A stretch of DNA of 64,000 bases from Natrialba chahannaoensis JCM 10990 (GTDB taxonomy: Archaea > Halobacteriota > Halobacteria > Halobacteriales > Natrialbaceae). The translations under genes and the position numbers were made by a program. The notes beneath the pieces are model-generated. The model did not search any database. It was not told where the DNA came from and saw nothing but the letters and a program-made list of their open reading frames with translations. Each line of letters opens with the position of its first letter. Within the stretch, counting starts at the first letter, position 1. The stretch covers positions 50,111-114,110 of the forward strand of contig NZ_AOIN01000100.1 of NCBI RefSeq assembly GCF_000337135.1. Direction: 5' to 3'. Of the stretch, positions 37,410 to 46,753 are shown in pieces.

Positions 37410-37766
37410 ATGGATGTGCTGATCACGGACGACTCCGGCTTCATGCGGGATCTTCTCCGTGAAATCTTGGAAGAAGACCACACCATCATCGGTGAGGCCG
37501 AAAACGGGGTCGAGGCCGTCGAGCTCTATCAGGAAGAACAGCCGGACATCGTCTTTATGGACATCGTGATGCCGATCAAAGATGGTATCGAGGCGACCGA
37601 CGAGATTACGGATATGGATCCGAACGCGAAGGTCGTCATGTGCACCAGCGTCGAGCAGGCAGAGCAGATGAAAGACTCGATCAAGGCTGGTGCCGAGGGG
37701 TACATCACGAAACCGTTCCAGAAGGAGAGCGTCCTCGAGGAACTCAACAGCATCGCAGCCGGGTAA
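37410..37766 (+). CDS. cheY: chemotaxis response regulator CheY
   Basis: A 118-residue single-domain receiver. Acidic pocket LITDDSG, phospho-acceptor Asp51 in VFMDIVMPIKDG, conserved Thr/Ser in VVMCTSVEQ and Lys in YITKPFQKES are all present. Phosphorylated CheY controls archaellum rotation; in haloarchaea it acts through CheF and ArlCE because FliM is absent. The cheC-like gene starts 7 bases later, an arrangement that pairs the regulator with its phosphatase. Confidence 0.96.
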   Translation: MDVLITDDSGFMRDLLREILEEDHTIIGEAENGVEAVELYQEEQPDIVFMDIVMPIKDGIEATDEITDMDPNAKVVMCTSVEQAEQMKDSIKAGAEGYITKPFQKESVLEELNSIAAG

Positions 37767-37772
37767 TCCTCC

Positions 37773-38993
37773 ATGGAAATCGATATTCGCGAGCTCGAAA
37801 CCTACCAGGAGCTCGCTCACGACGGCGCACAATCGGCTGCCGAATCGCTCTCGCAACTGACGGGGATCAGCACGAGCGTGCAGGTGACGAACGTCTCGCT
37901 CATGTCCTCCTCGGACCTCCAGTACGAGTTCATCGGCAACGAGTTCGCCGGCGTCAACATCGATCTCACTGGCGAAATTTCGGGTGAAGTCGTCCTCGCG
38001 TTCGACGAACAGGGACGGAAAGCGATCACCGACAAACTCGTCCCGGCCGACGATCCCGAGAAGAAAAAGAGCAGTATCGAGGAGGTCGGCAACATCATGT
38101 CCAGCGGCTTCGTCGACGGCTGGGCGAACTACCTGAACGCGAAAATAAAGAGTTCGCCGCCGACGTACATCCAGGGCACCGGCACCGACGTGCTGCCAAA
38201 GTCTGCAACGACCGAAGACAACTACCTGTTCGTCTTCCGCAGCCGCGTCGAAGCCGCCGATGAAGGGGTCAACGAACCAATCGACTTCCGGATCCTGCTC
38301 GTGCCCGAATCGAGTTCACTCGAGCGCGCCTTCGAACCGCGGACCGAAGACATCGTCTCGGTGGAGAAGCTCAAGGTCTTCAACGACATGACCAAGGAGG
38401 GCGCAGAGAAGGCTGCAACCAATATCACGTCGATGACCGGCATCGATACGACGGTCGAGATCAGTCGCCTGACGCTGGTCCCGATCGAAGATATTCCGGC
38501 GGAGGTCGGCAACAAGCGCTACGTCGGGACCGTCATGCCGTTCGACGGCAAGTTCAGCGGGAACCTCGTCATCCTGTTCGACCAGCCGTCTGGGCGGGCG
38601 GTCGTCGACTCGCTCGTCCCGATGGAGACCGACGAACAGTGGGGCTCCGTCGAACAGGGCGCGCTGAAGGAACTCGGCAACATCATGACCAGCGGCTTCG
38701 TCGACGGCTGGGCGAACGTGCTGAACGCCGAAATCAAGCACGAACCGCCCCAGTTCGTCGCCGATACCGGCTCGTCGATCATGACACCGATCACGTCCAA
38801 GATGGCCGAAACCGACGATCACGCGTTCATGCTCGACTCGAACATCCAGACCAACAGCGACCAGGTGTTCACCTGCCAGATGCTTGCACTCCCGCGCCGA
38901 TCCGAACTCAAACAGGCACTTGACGACCTGCTGATCGAGAATTCAGAGAACACGAGCGTCGACCCAGCGGACCTGTTCGACCGCCAGCAGTAG
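37773..38993 (+). CDS. cheC: CheC phosphatase, two tandem CheC domains
   Basis: A 406-residue protein made of two CheC units (about residues 1-195 and 200-400). Each has the active-site helix pattern E-x-G-N-I-M-x-S-G-F-V-D-G-W-A-N (EVGNIMSSGFVDGWAN in unit 1, ELGNIMTSGFVDGWAN in unit 2). CheC dephosphorylates CheY-P and binds CheD. Single-domain CheC has about 200 residues, so this is an internal duplication with both active sites kept. It is coupled to cheY upstream. Confidence 0.92.
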   Translation: MEIDIRELETYQELAHDGAQSAAESLSQLTGISTSVQVTNVSLMSSSDLQYEFIGNEFAGVNIDLTGEISGEVVLAFDEQGRKAITDKLVPADDPEKKKSSIEEVGNIMSSGFVDGWANYLNAKIKSSPPTYIQGTGTDVLPKSATTEDNYLFVFRSRVEAADEGVNEPIDFRILLVPESSSLERAFEPRTEDIVSVEKLKVFNDMTKEGAEKAATNITSMTGIDTTVEISRLTLVPIEDIPAEVGNKRYVGTVMPFDGKFSGNLVILFDQPSGRAVVDSLVPMETDEQWGSVEQGALKELGNIMTSGFVDGWANVLNAEIKHEPPQFVADTGSSIMTPITSKMAETDDHAFMLDSNIQTNSDQVFTCQMLALPRRSELKQALDDLLIENSENTSVDPADLFDRQQ

Positions 38994-39196
38994 CGCGTCT
39001 CGATCCTAGCTGTTCTATTCGGCTTCTGTCTCGCTCCACAGCAAAGCGACACCCGACGCAACCGAAGCGCACAGCCGCGACTCAGTTCAGTTCAGTTCTG
39101 ATTTGGATCGAGGAGGAGTGCTGGACAATCGTAAGTACAAGGAGAGACAGCCACCACACCACCACACCACCACTGCAGAACGCACACTGGCCAGAC

Positions 39197-40081
39197 TCAG
39201 GCGTTCACGTCCTCGATCCGCTCGCTCACGATAATTCGCCCCTTCGAGGTCAGCGACAGACCGCTGGCGTTCTCGAGTACCAGGTCCTTGTTTTGCACCG
39301 AATTCAGGACGTTCGTGACGTACGCCGGGTCGCCGTCGAGCATATTCGTAAAGTCAATGTCGCCGCCAGTCGCGTGAATACCGACCAGCACACGCTTTTC
39401 GGGGTTCGTCAGCTCGATGTCGGCGACCTCCTCGCGCAGGTCGTCGAACTCAAGTCGGAGGAAGCGCCCGAGCAGGTTGACGTACTGGCTCTTGGCGGGG
39501 GAGATGAGTGACGTCTTCGTCAGGCCGGCGTCGGTGTCCGTGTCGATGTACTTGACGACCAGCGTGACGCGGTCTGCGCTGTCGCCGAGTTTGTTCGAGC
39601 GCTGGATTCGCATCACGGTTTCGACATCGAAGCTGAAGGTTCCGCGCTTGCTCGCGACTTCGATTCGTCGATTTTTGATACGGATCTTGCCGGGCACGAC
39701 GGGCGTCTCTTTCACGCGGCCACCGACGCGTGCGGGGTGTTTGACCGCCGCTTTGCGGCCGTTGAGGAGACAGCGAAAGAGAATTGCGACGAAGGTGTCG
39801 ACGGTTTCGCCCGTGCTCTCGATGACAGCGCTGCGGGTCTGACCGTCGTCGTTGTAGCCAATCGTCACGGTGTCGTCGAAGAACTGTTTGACGTGACTGG
39901 GGACGTTTCCGACGTTGACGTCAATGACTGTGGAGAGCGGAATCGTCGTCTTGTCGTTGTTCGTCGCGAGGACTAGGCGGCGTTTCGTCATGATGATTCG
40001 CCCCGACGTTGGCGTGCCCGGTGACTCCCCGTGATTGCGGAAGAACCGGCCGGTAAAGTCGGCAACGACGTCTTCTGACAT
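39197..40081 (-). CDS. cheF1: CheF1, adaptor between CheY and the archaellum (DUF439)
   Basis: A 294-residue soluble protein of the DUF439/CheF family: N-terminal GRIIMTKRRLVLATNNDKTTIPLS, a central domain with KIRIKNRRIEVASKRGTFSFD, and a C-terminal winged-helix-like segment (RVLVGIHATGGDIDFTNMLD...YVTNVL). In Halobacterium salinarum CheF proteins link CheY-P, CheD and CheC to the archaellum and are needed for switching. The gene follows arlI on the same strand after a 76-base gap. A paralogue is encoded at 56292. Confidence 0.9.
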   Translation of the reverse strand: MSEDVVADFTGRFFRNHGESPGTPTSGRIIMTKRRLVLATNNDKTTIPLSTVIDVNVGNVPSHVKQFFDDTVTIGYNDDGQTRSAVIESTGETVDTFVAILFRCLLNGRKAAVKHPARVGGRVKETPVVPGKIRIKNRRIEVASKRGTFSFDVETVMRIQRSNKLGDSADRVTLVVKYIDTDTDAGLTKTSLISPAKSQYVNLLGRFLRLEFDDLREEVADIELTNPEKRVLVGIHATGGDIDFTNMLDGDPAYVTNVLNSVQNKDLVLENASGLSLTSKGRIIVSERIEDVNA

Positions 40082-40157
40082 GACAGTTCCTTCTCGTCGA
40101 AATCTCTTAGCTCTTTACACGTTTTCGCCGGCGTGGTCGAAATCAAGAACGGGTACC

Positions 40158-41831
40158 TTAGTCCGGCCGCGTCACGTGGAACGGCAGACCCTCGACACCG
40201 TCGCGCTGGAACGAATCGATGGTGTCGTTCACCTCGTGGTAGGCCAGGATGTTCTCCTGGATCATCCGTTCGATGATGTCCGAACGGAACTGCAGGTCGT
40301 CGTAGATGTCGCGCGTGTCCGCGTAGCCGAGCAGGGTCGCGATCTGCTCTTCTAACACGTAGGAGTTGTTCATCCCCTGGAAGACGATCTCGTCCTCGAC
40401 GGGGTCCCAGTAGAACACCTGTCGGGTGACAACACCGTCCATCTGCTCGGAGTAGCCCTCGATCTCCTGAACCGAGGTCACGCGACGCAGGACATCGTCG
40501 CCCTGCTTGACACGGTTCTGGAACAGCGCCACGTCAGCGTTGTCCATGAACGTCTCGGGGACGTTGATCGGGTCACCCGTAAATCGCTGAATCATCGAGA
40601 CGATATCACTCGCGTGGAAGGTAAGCATGACCGGGTGACCGGTCTGTGCCGCCTGGAACGCCATCCGACCCTCCTCACCACGAACCTCACCCACGACGAT
40701 GTACTCAGGACGGGAACGCAGCGCGGCCTCGACCAGGTTGAACATGTCGACATCGGCGCTGTCCTCGCTGCGACTCTCACGGGTGAGCAGTTGCTGCCAG
40801 GTGTCGTGTGGCGGGAGCACCTCTGCCGTGTCCTCTGCGGTGTAGATCTTCGAATCCCGCGGAATGAACGACATAATCGAGTTCAGCGTCGTCGTCTTCC
40901 CGGACGCCGTCTCCCCGACGACGAACACCGTTCGCTCGTTCTCCAGACAGAGCCAGAGGTACGCCGCCAGCTCGGGCGAGAGCGTCCCCCAGTTCGTAAT
41001 CTGGGTGACCGACAGGGGCACCTCGTCGCCCTGACGAATCGTCAGGGAGGGCCCCTTCACGCTCACGTCGTCGCTGTAGATCACGTTCAGACGCGAGCCG
41101 TCGGGCAGCGTCGAGTCGACGATCGGCTCGGCGTCGGTCATCGGATTCCCAATGCGTTCACCCATGTTCGAGAGCCAGCGGTCGAACTCCTCTTGCGTGC
41201 CGAAGTCAACCGTCGTCTCAACCATCCCGTAGACGCCGTGATCGACGTAACACTCGTTGGGGCCGATCACGTGAATGTCCTCGTTCGCCGGGTCGCGCAT
41301 GACCGGCTCGAGTGGCCCCAGACCGACAATGTCCCGGTTCAGCCGATACCGAATGTTCTCGTAGGTTTCCTGTGGGATCTCCTGAATGCCCGGATGGAAG
41401 CGGACCTTGAGCCGCTCAACGAGGTTTTCAACCTCGTCTCCCTTGATGTGGGTCGTCTCGCTCAGCAACTCCTCGATCCGGTCGCTGTACTCTGCGTCCT
41501 TCTCGGGTGCTGCCTTGGTCGCACTTCGGCGAAGCAACGAGTCTTTGACCGTCGAGAACACCGACTGCTCTTCGTCCGACAGCGTCGGCTCGACCGCGAA
41601 GTACTGCATCTTCGTCCCTACGTCGCCGTAGACGTGACTGTAGATCGGGCCACCAACCGGGTACAGGACGTTCGGATGCGGTGTCTCGTACTCGCCCGAC
41701 GGTTCGTCGATCAACAGCGGGAACTCGCCTGTGATCTGCCTGAACTTCTTCAGGTGCTCACGCAGGTGTGGACGGCGTGCAGCCAGCTCCTGAAGCTCGT
41801 CCGACGGCTTCGGCGTCCCCATTTCCGTCAT
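40158..41831 (-). CDS. arlI: archaellum assembly and rotation ATPase ArlI (FlaI)
   Basis: A 557-residue secretion-superfamily ATPase. The N-terminal domain precedes the catalytic core with Walker A (VVGETASGKTTTLNSIMSF), Asp box (IYTAEDTAEVLPPHDTW), Walker B (YIVVGEVRGEEGRMAFQAA) and His box (GHPVMLTFHASD). ArlI hexamers, with ArlJ and ArlH, power filament assembly and rotation. It follows arlH after 14 bases. Canonically arlJ would come next, but here cheF1 does. Confidence 0.96.
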   Translation of the reverse strand: MTEMGTPKPSDELQELAARRPHLREHLKKFRQITGEFPLLIDEPSGEYETPHPNVLYPVGGPIYSHVYGDVGTKMQYFAVEPTLSDEEQSVFSTVKDSLLRRSATKAAPEKDAEYSDRIEELLSETTHIKGDEVENLVERLKVRFHPGIQEIPQETYENIRYRLNRDIVGLGPLEPVMRDPANEDIHVIGPNECYVDHGVYGMVETTVDFGTQEEFDRWLSNMGERIGNPMTDAEPIVDSTLPDGSRLNVIYSDDVSVKGPSLTIRQGDEVPLSVTQITNWGTLSPELAAYLWLCLENERTVFVVGETASGKTTTLNSIMSFIPRDSKIYTAEDTAEVLPPHDTWQQLLTRESRSEDSADVDMFNLVEAALRSRPEYIVVGEVRGEEGRMAFQAAQTGHPVMLTFHASDIVSMIQRFTGDPINVPETFMDNADVALFQNRVKQGDDVLRRVTSVQEIEGYSEQMDGVVTRQVFYWDPVEDEIVFQGMNNSYVLEEQIATLLGYADTRDIYDDLQFRSDIIERMIQENILAYHEVNDTIDSFQRDGVEGLPFHVTRPD

Positions 41832-41845
41832 GCCACAATCACCCT

Positions 41846-42604
41846 CTAGGCAACACTCCGGTTCTCGATCACGATCCCTGTTCCGGACCGAACCGAGTAA
41901 CCGATCCGGTCACCGACCTGTTCGCCCATCCCCGCAAAGCGCTTGATGAACAGCTGCCGGCGGATGTCGTTCCCGACCTCGATCATCTCGAGTTCGATGA
42001 ACACGTCCGCGATCGAGCGGAACGGACCGATTGCCTCCTCGCCGACCGTCGACGGGTCGACCGTTAGCACGACGATTTTCCCCTGAGAGATCACGTCTCG
42101 CAGGAACGAGATGATCTCCAGGGCGGCTTGACGCTCCTCGTTCTGTCGAACCAGCGCCTCGAACTTCGGGTCATTTCGCAAAATGGCGTCGAAGGTGTCG
42201 ATAATGATGACGTCCGCAGACCAGAGGGTTTCCTCGTCCATCAGGTCGGTCAACAGATCCTGGCGCGTCTGCTCTTCATCAGTCGCAGAGAGCACACCGC
42301 CGCTGTCGAGGTCGCCGTGGAGGAACAGCATGTTCTCGAAGAGGAGATGTTCCTCAACGTTGTAGTTCAGCGAGTCCATCTGGTCAACGAAGCCCTTGAC
42401 TTCGAGCTCTGTCGAGAGAAACGTCACGGACTTTTCCGTTTGACAGAGGCCGTACGCAAAGCGCTGTGAAATCGCGCTCTTGCCGGCACCGTAGTCGCCT
42501 TCCATCAGTACGATACTTCCAGTCGGGATACCGCCCCCGAGCTCCTTGTTCAGTCGGTCGCGGTCGTCGAGACCGAGTGAGAAGATATTTTTAAACTGAC
42601 TCAT
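41846..42604 (-). CDS. arlH: archaellum ATP-binding protein ArlH (FlaH)
   Basis: A 252-residue RecA-fold protein with Walker A ([18 protein letters not shown]), the ArlH start [20 protein letters not shown] and a Walker B region ([16 protein letters not shown]). ArlH forms a ring on ArlI and gates motor assembly through ATP binding. It sits between the arlCE-like gene (73 bases upstream) and arlI. Confidence 0.95.
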   Translation of the reverse strand: MSQFKNIFSLGLDDRDRLNKELGGGIPTGSIVLMEGDYGAGKSAISQRFAYGLCQTEKSVTFLSTELEVKGFVDQMDSLNYNVEEHLLFENMLFLHGDLDSGGVLSATDEEQTRQDLLTDLMDEETLWSADVIIIDTFDAILRNDPKFEALVRQNEERQAALEIISFLRDVISQGKIVVLTVDPSTVGEEAIGPFRSIADVFIELEMIEVGNDIRRQLFIKRFAGMGEQVGDRIGYSVRSGTGIVIENRSVA

Positions 42605-42677
42605 CGTCTCTCGTCTTGCCTCGTGGCTCGTTCTCCTGGCTCTTCAGTCTACTTGCTCGGTGCTCGTCCACGGGTGG

Positions 42678-45119
42678 TTACTGCTCACGCTCACGAGCCT
42701 GTTCGTGCTCGTCAGCCGCCTCCTCGTGGTCGGTTCCATGTTCACGGTCAATGTCGAACTCTTCCGGGGCGAGCAAGAGCTTGATCCGTTCGACCTGCCA
42801 GCCCTCGAGATCGGCTGGTTCGTCCGAGACAACGAGCGGCTTTGCGATTTCGGCTCGCGCCCCGCGGTCGACGCCACCGGCAGTGGTACGCGTGTTACAC
42901 AGTCTGGCACCGGACTCAGAGAGCACGACATCCGAATCGACCCAGATCATCTGTCCGCCGTCCGTGACCTCCGCTTCCGGCTCGACTCGGTCGGCGGCCG
43001 GGTCGTTGCGGTGGTCTGGGCTCGGCGTGTCCGCCTCCTCCTCTGCCTCCTCGATGAAGATTTTCTGTGCCCCGCTGGACTCGAGTTCGTCCGCGGTTGC
43101 GGTCGCAGCTGCCGTCTCCTCGTCACCCACACCCAACTCCGAGCAGTCGTCTTCACTGTGCTCAGTCGAGCCGTGCTCGTCGCCCTCGACCGCGAACGGA
43201 TCGAGCGATTCGTCCGTAGTGAACTCGAGTTCGATGTCGTCATCATCATTATCGTTGACATGGTCGTTCGCATCCTCCTCGAGTGCACCGTCGGGAGAGT
43301 CGTGGGTATCGAGTGACCCAGCAGCGTGCTCGTCGGTATCCGCCACCGCAACCGGTTCCGACTCTGGGTCTGGCTCTGGCTCTGGCTCCGGTGACGACTC
43401 GTGTTGGCGCGTGGTAGCTGCCGATTCGTCGAACGTGAGTTCCTCGCTGGGAGCGCCAACAGCGGGCTCTTCTCCCGCGGTTGTGGCCGGCCTCTCGTCG
43501 TCGATTGTCGCTGCTGCGTCCGTTTCGCCGACGTCCCCCGTGGTCGGCGTAGCGTCGTCCGCTGTGGCAGCTTCTGGCTGGTGTTGCTCCGCGGCGGCCA
43601 TCGCCTGCTCGATCATGATGCCTTCGTCTGCGACCCACACGTCGAACGGGCGGCGCTTCTTTTCCGGAGTGGCGATCTGGCTAATCCACCAGAGGCTTCG
43701 CTTGTGCTCGACGCCAAGCGAGGAGTGGGGTTCCGGGTCACCGATGTCAGGACCGCCACCAAATCCGTTCAGCACTGTCTGGAGGTGAGATTCGACCGAA
43801 GTGCTCACCCAGTGGATCGACTCGTAGAAGCGAAGCGTCCGAGCCGCGCCGTTGAGCCCCAGTTCGCTGACCAGGTACTCGAGCCAGTCCATGACGACGA
43901 ACTCGGTGTCGTACTCGGAGGGGATGGTTTCGAGGTAGGGTCGACCGCCGTCGTCCCACGTGGGGTGTTCGAGGCTGGCATCGGCCTGTTCCGTAGCGTC
44001 GTTCGCCGCGGCATTGGCGTCCGCGTCGTCGATCAGCGAGGCGGTTTCGTCAACCGGTTCGTCCTCGACTGTGAGGTCGTCGTCGAACGAGTCGTCTTCC
44101 AGATCGTCACCGAACGAGTCGTCCTCGAGGTCGTCATCAAGTGGACCCGCGACGTCCTCGGCATCCTGGGAGCCTCCATCATCGAGGTTGTCGTTGGCCG
44201 CCTTATTGGCGTCCCAGTCGGCATCGCCGGAGTCGTACTCGGATTTCAATTCATCGAACGACAGGTCATCGTCACCACCGGAGTCAGCGTCTGCATCGAG
44301 GTCGCTGTCTGCATCTGCGTCCATGCTCATATCGTCCTCCAGATCGTCGAGGTCGTCATCGCCATCGTCGAAACCGTCGTCCTCGTCGATGATACTCTCG
44401 TCCAGAAAGTCATCGGCTTCGGCGTTTGCGATGTCCTCGTCGATCGCTTCGTCCTCCTCGCCGTCGTCGTTGCTGTCGAAGAGACTCTGGCCGCCGAAGT
44501 TCCCACTTCCTGCGGCACCGCCGGCGGTCATCGAATCGGCGAGGGTGTCTCCCTCGACGAACGGGTTGACACCCTGGGTTACCATCTCGTAGACTTCGAG
44601 TAGTTTCCGGATGTTCTCCTCGATATCGTCGAGCGATTCGCCGATCTTTTCGTTCTCGCTCTGGACGGTGTTCACCGTCGACGAAAGCGAGCCGACGCTG
44701 TTCTCCATCTCTTCGACGCGTGCTTCGATCTCGCTCGAGACGGTGGTGCCGTCGTCCATTCCGTCCATCGACCCCATGTCATCCATATCGCCCATCTCGG
44801 ATATCTCACCCATGTCGTCCATCGACATCGAGTCGTCATCGAGGAAGTCATCGCCACCGCCATCGAGATCACCGTCAAGATCACCACCGAGGTCGCCGTC
44901 GTCAAAGAGGTCGTCATCGCCAGTGCCATCGCCGCCAGTTCCGCCGTTGCTACCGCCGGCGCTCTCCGATCGCGCCCCAGGTAGCAGTTCGTCGTCGCTC
45001 ATACTGCCGGTGAGGTCACCACCGATGATGTCGTCGCTATCGTTCTCGGAGCTCGAGCGGCCACTACCACCGTCGCCATCGCCATCTCCGAGTATGTTTC
45101 CGATTATCGAGAGTACCAT
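42678..45119 (-). CDS. arlCE: oversized ArlC/ArlE (ArlCE-like) archaellum stator/switch protein
   Basis: An 813-residue, extremely acidic protein. An ArlC-like region lies at about residues 130-200: coiled coil SSTVNTVQSENEKIGESLDD, then VTQGVNPFVEG. It is followed by roughly 180 residues of Asp-rich linker. An ArlD/E domain lies at about 395-500 (VVMDWLEYLVSELGLNGAAR; RFYESIHWVSTSVESHLQ; NGFGGGP; KRSLWWISQIATP). About 310 more residues end in a conserved-looking segment (GGQMIWVDSDVVLSESGARL). ArlCE receives the CheF signal in haloarchaea. The usual fused ArlCE is around 400 residues, so this copy is about twice normal size. Assignment to CE rather than D is not certain. Confidence 0.8.
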   Translation of the reverse strand: MVLSIIGNILGDGDGDGGSGRSSSENDSDDIIGGDLTGSMSDDELLPGARSESAGGSNGGTGGDGTGDDDLFDDGDLGGDLDGDLDGGGDDFLDDDSMSMDDMGEISEMGDMDDMGSMDGMDDGTTVSSEIEARVEEMENSVGSLSSTVNTVQSENEKIGESLDDIEENIRKLLEVYEMVTQGVNPFVEGDTLADSMTAGGAAGSGNFGGQSLFDSNDDGEEDEAIDEDIANAEADDFLDESIIDEDDGFDDGDDDLDDLEDDMSMDADADSDLDADADSGGDDDLSFDELKSEYDSGDADWDANKAANDNLDDGGSQDAEDVAGPLDDDLEDDSFGDDLEDDSFDDDLTVEDEPVDETASLIDDADANAAANDATEQADASLEHPTWDDGGRPYLETIPSEYDTEFVVMDWLEYLVSELGLNGAARTLRFYESIHWVSTSVESHLQTVLNGFGGGPDIGDPEPHSSLGVEHKRSLWWISQIATPEKKRRPFDVWVADEGIMIEQAMAAAEQHQPEAATADDATPTTGDVGETDAAATIDDERPATTAGEEPAVGAPSEELTFDESAATTRQHESSPEPEPEPDPESEPVAVADTDEHAAGSLDTHDSPDGALEEDANDHVNDNDDDDIELEFTTDESLDPFAVEGDEHGSTEHSEDDCSELGVGDEETAAATATADELESSGAQKIFIEEAEEEADTPSPDHRNDPAADRVEPEAEVTDGGQMIWVDSDVVLSESGARLCNTRTTAGGVDRGARAEIAKPLVVSDEPADLEGWQVERIKLLLAPEEFDIDREHGTDHEEAADEHEQAREREQ

Positions 45120-45258
45120 GGTGAACCTGTTCCGCTGGCGTCTACCGCGCGTTCGCTCGTTGCCATCCCTAATCGGCCACCGATCGGAACCTGCCTGCTG
45201 GCTCGACGCTCCGGATGGCTACGAGTCGTCATTCAGGAAAACTATGACAACCTACGTA

Positions 45259-45277
45259 TTAAGTAATTGTGGCCGAT
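45259..45277 (-). promoter_or_regulatory. GGCC-N9-TTAA motif upstream of arlCE
   Basis: Read on the minus strand, the site is ATCGGCCACAATTACTTAA, matching the element found at the archaellin and arlF promoters. It lies 140 bases before the arlCE start and 150 bases before the divergent 45425 gene. It could serve as a TATA-containing promoter for arlCE with a long leader, or as a regulator site for both genes. Confidence 0.4.
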
Positions 45278-45424
45278 TGGCCCGTGACGCTCCGAGCCGC
45301 CAGATCACTGGAGTCACACCGAGCGGATGCGTTCGTCCACTCGTCGATTTCACCGTTCTCACACGGCTCACCCGAACAAAGGTTTCTTTTCGATTGCCCC
45401 CGAACACCGACTATCGATCGTTCC

Positions 45425-46231
45425 ATGACAGATCGTAACGAGGGTGGCGACCCAGACTCGACGGACGACGCCGACGTACCCCCCGTGCTCCCGAGCGAGC
45501 AACCCGGCGGCAACAACGGCGGTGGCGTCCTCTCGCCCGACGAACTGGACTTCACCGAGAGCCCCTACGTAGCCGAGGTTTCAGAGAGCCGGTACGTCGT
45601 TTCGGCCGACCACAGCCCGCCGAACGTCCCTGAGGAAACACAAACACAGCGGGCCACTCGTGAGGAGGCCGCCAGCGCACAGACACAGCCCACTGCAGAC
45701 GCTGCAGGTGGACACAACACGGACACTGGGACAAACCGCGGGGCACGCCCGTCAGAGCACGCACCAACGCAAGGACAAGACGACCCCCGTCAGGAACGAG
45801 CGCACCAAGAGCAGGGTGGGCAACAGCAACAACAACGGCGGCAGCGACAACAGCAGCCACAGAACCAGCACCAGCAACAACAACCCACCCCACAACCACC
45901 CCAGAGCCCCGAACACGCTCGCTCCATCCTCGCCGACGAACTCGAGCGCGCCGACGCCCGGCTCGCAATCGATATCGTCTCCCGCTTCGGCAGCGACACC
46001 GTCCGCCACCGTACCGCCTCCGACGATGTCGTCGGTACCTTCGACAACCTCGTCCTCTGGTATGCCCAACACGTCGCCCGTAACACACCCACTATGCGAA
46101 CCGCCTCCCTCCTGTTCGCCAAATCCGAATTCACTCCTGAACTCTCCGAGACACAACTGCGAAAAACCGCCGCCAAACACGGACTCGACGAAACCGATAC
46201 GATTGGCGACCTGCGTGACGCACTCGAGTAG
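45425..46231 (+). CDS. Gln-rich linker protein embedded in the archaellum locus, unknown function
   Basis: A 268-residue protein divergent from arlCE. The N-terminal part carries DELDFTESPYVAEVSESRYV, a central stretch of about 100 residues is low-complexity with many glutamines (QQQQ runs), and the C-terminal 100 residues are globular (SILADELERADARLAIDIVS, then LVLWYAQHVARNTPTMRTAS, ending RDALE). No known domain is recognised. Its place between arlCE and arlJ, against the direction of the archaellum genes, suggests a lineage-specific motility factor. The ATG at 45425 is the first after the promoter region. Confidence 0.7.
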   Translation: MTDRNEGGDPDSTDDADVPPVLPSEQPGGNNGGGVLSPDELDFTESPYVAEVSESRYVVSADHSPPNVPEETQTQRATREEAASAQTQPTADAAGGHNTDTGTNRGARPSEHAPTQGQDDPRQERAHQEQGGQQQQQRRQRQQQPQNQHQQQQPTPQPPQSPEHARSILADELERADARLAIDIVSRFGSDTVRHRTASDDVVGTFDNLVLWYAQHVARNTPTMRTASLLFAKSEFTPELSETQLRKTAAKHGLDETDTIGDLRDALE

Positions 46232-46350
46232 GTTTCCTCACGATCTCAACGGTTGGTCACGGGAGGACAGCGAGAGCGTACAGCTGGTTTCGAACGGCTC
46301 ACAGCGACAGCGACAGCGAAAGCGAAAGCAACAACGTCAGCGCCAGCCGG

Positions 46351-46488
46351 CTACCCGCCGTTCATGAAAATAACCGTCCCCATAAAGAACGAGAGAATAA
46401 GCGAGAAGCCAAAGAGGAGCGCGCCGCTCTGGACAGATTCGATGCCACGTGTCGCCGCGTAAAATCGCTGCTCTCGGTCGAAACGCAT
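46351..46488 (-). CDS. 45-residue membrane protein downstream of arlJ
   Basis: An open frame from ATG (46486-46488) to TAG (46351-46353) encodes a basic/aromatic N-terminus (MRFDREQRFYAATRGIES) and a single membrane helix (GALLFGFSLILSFFMGTVIF) ending in NGG. The residue pattern is too orderly for chance. A promoter-like GGCC-N10-TTAA motif lies 33 bases upstream (46521-46537). The rest of the 46232-46753 gap consists of short purine/pyrimidine repeats (CAGCGA and GATGAC-like) and no other gene. Confidence 0.6.
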   Translation of the reverse strand: MRFDREQRFYAATRGIESVQSGALLFGFSLILSFFMGTVIFMNGG

Positions 46489-46520
46489 GGTTGTCTACGT
46501 CACCGATTTCGACGCAGTCA

Positions 46521-46537
46521 TTAATTGTCTTGTGGCC
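46521..46537 (-). promoter_or_regulatory. promoter-like GGCC-N10-TTAA motif
   Basis: On the minus strand the site reads GACTGGCCACAAGACAATTAA, with TTAA 33 bases before the 45-residue membrane protein. The sequence ACGACTGGCC is shared exactly with the site before arlF (53511-53527), and the spacing to TTAA is the same ten bases. Confidence 0.45.
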
Positions 46538-46753
46538 AGTCGTCTGGAGCCGTCCAACCGCTGATCGGGGTGAGCTGTCCAGTGGGCTATAGTGTTAGTC
46601 AGCAGGAAACGAGCCACAGCGATGGCCGTGACGACAACGATAGCTATGACGATGATGTGACGATGACGATAACGATGACCACGTCACCTCCATATCCATG
46701 GAACACCCGCCCAGACAAAGTGATGCAAACGGCGAGCAATTACGACCAGCCAA

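Noticed and set aside
39140-39180. CCACCACAC-type triplet repeat between cheC and cheF1
   Set aside because: Checked as a possible CRISPR or regulatory array; it is a short simple repeat without spacers or dyad symmetry. No CRISPR array was found anywhere in the window.
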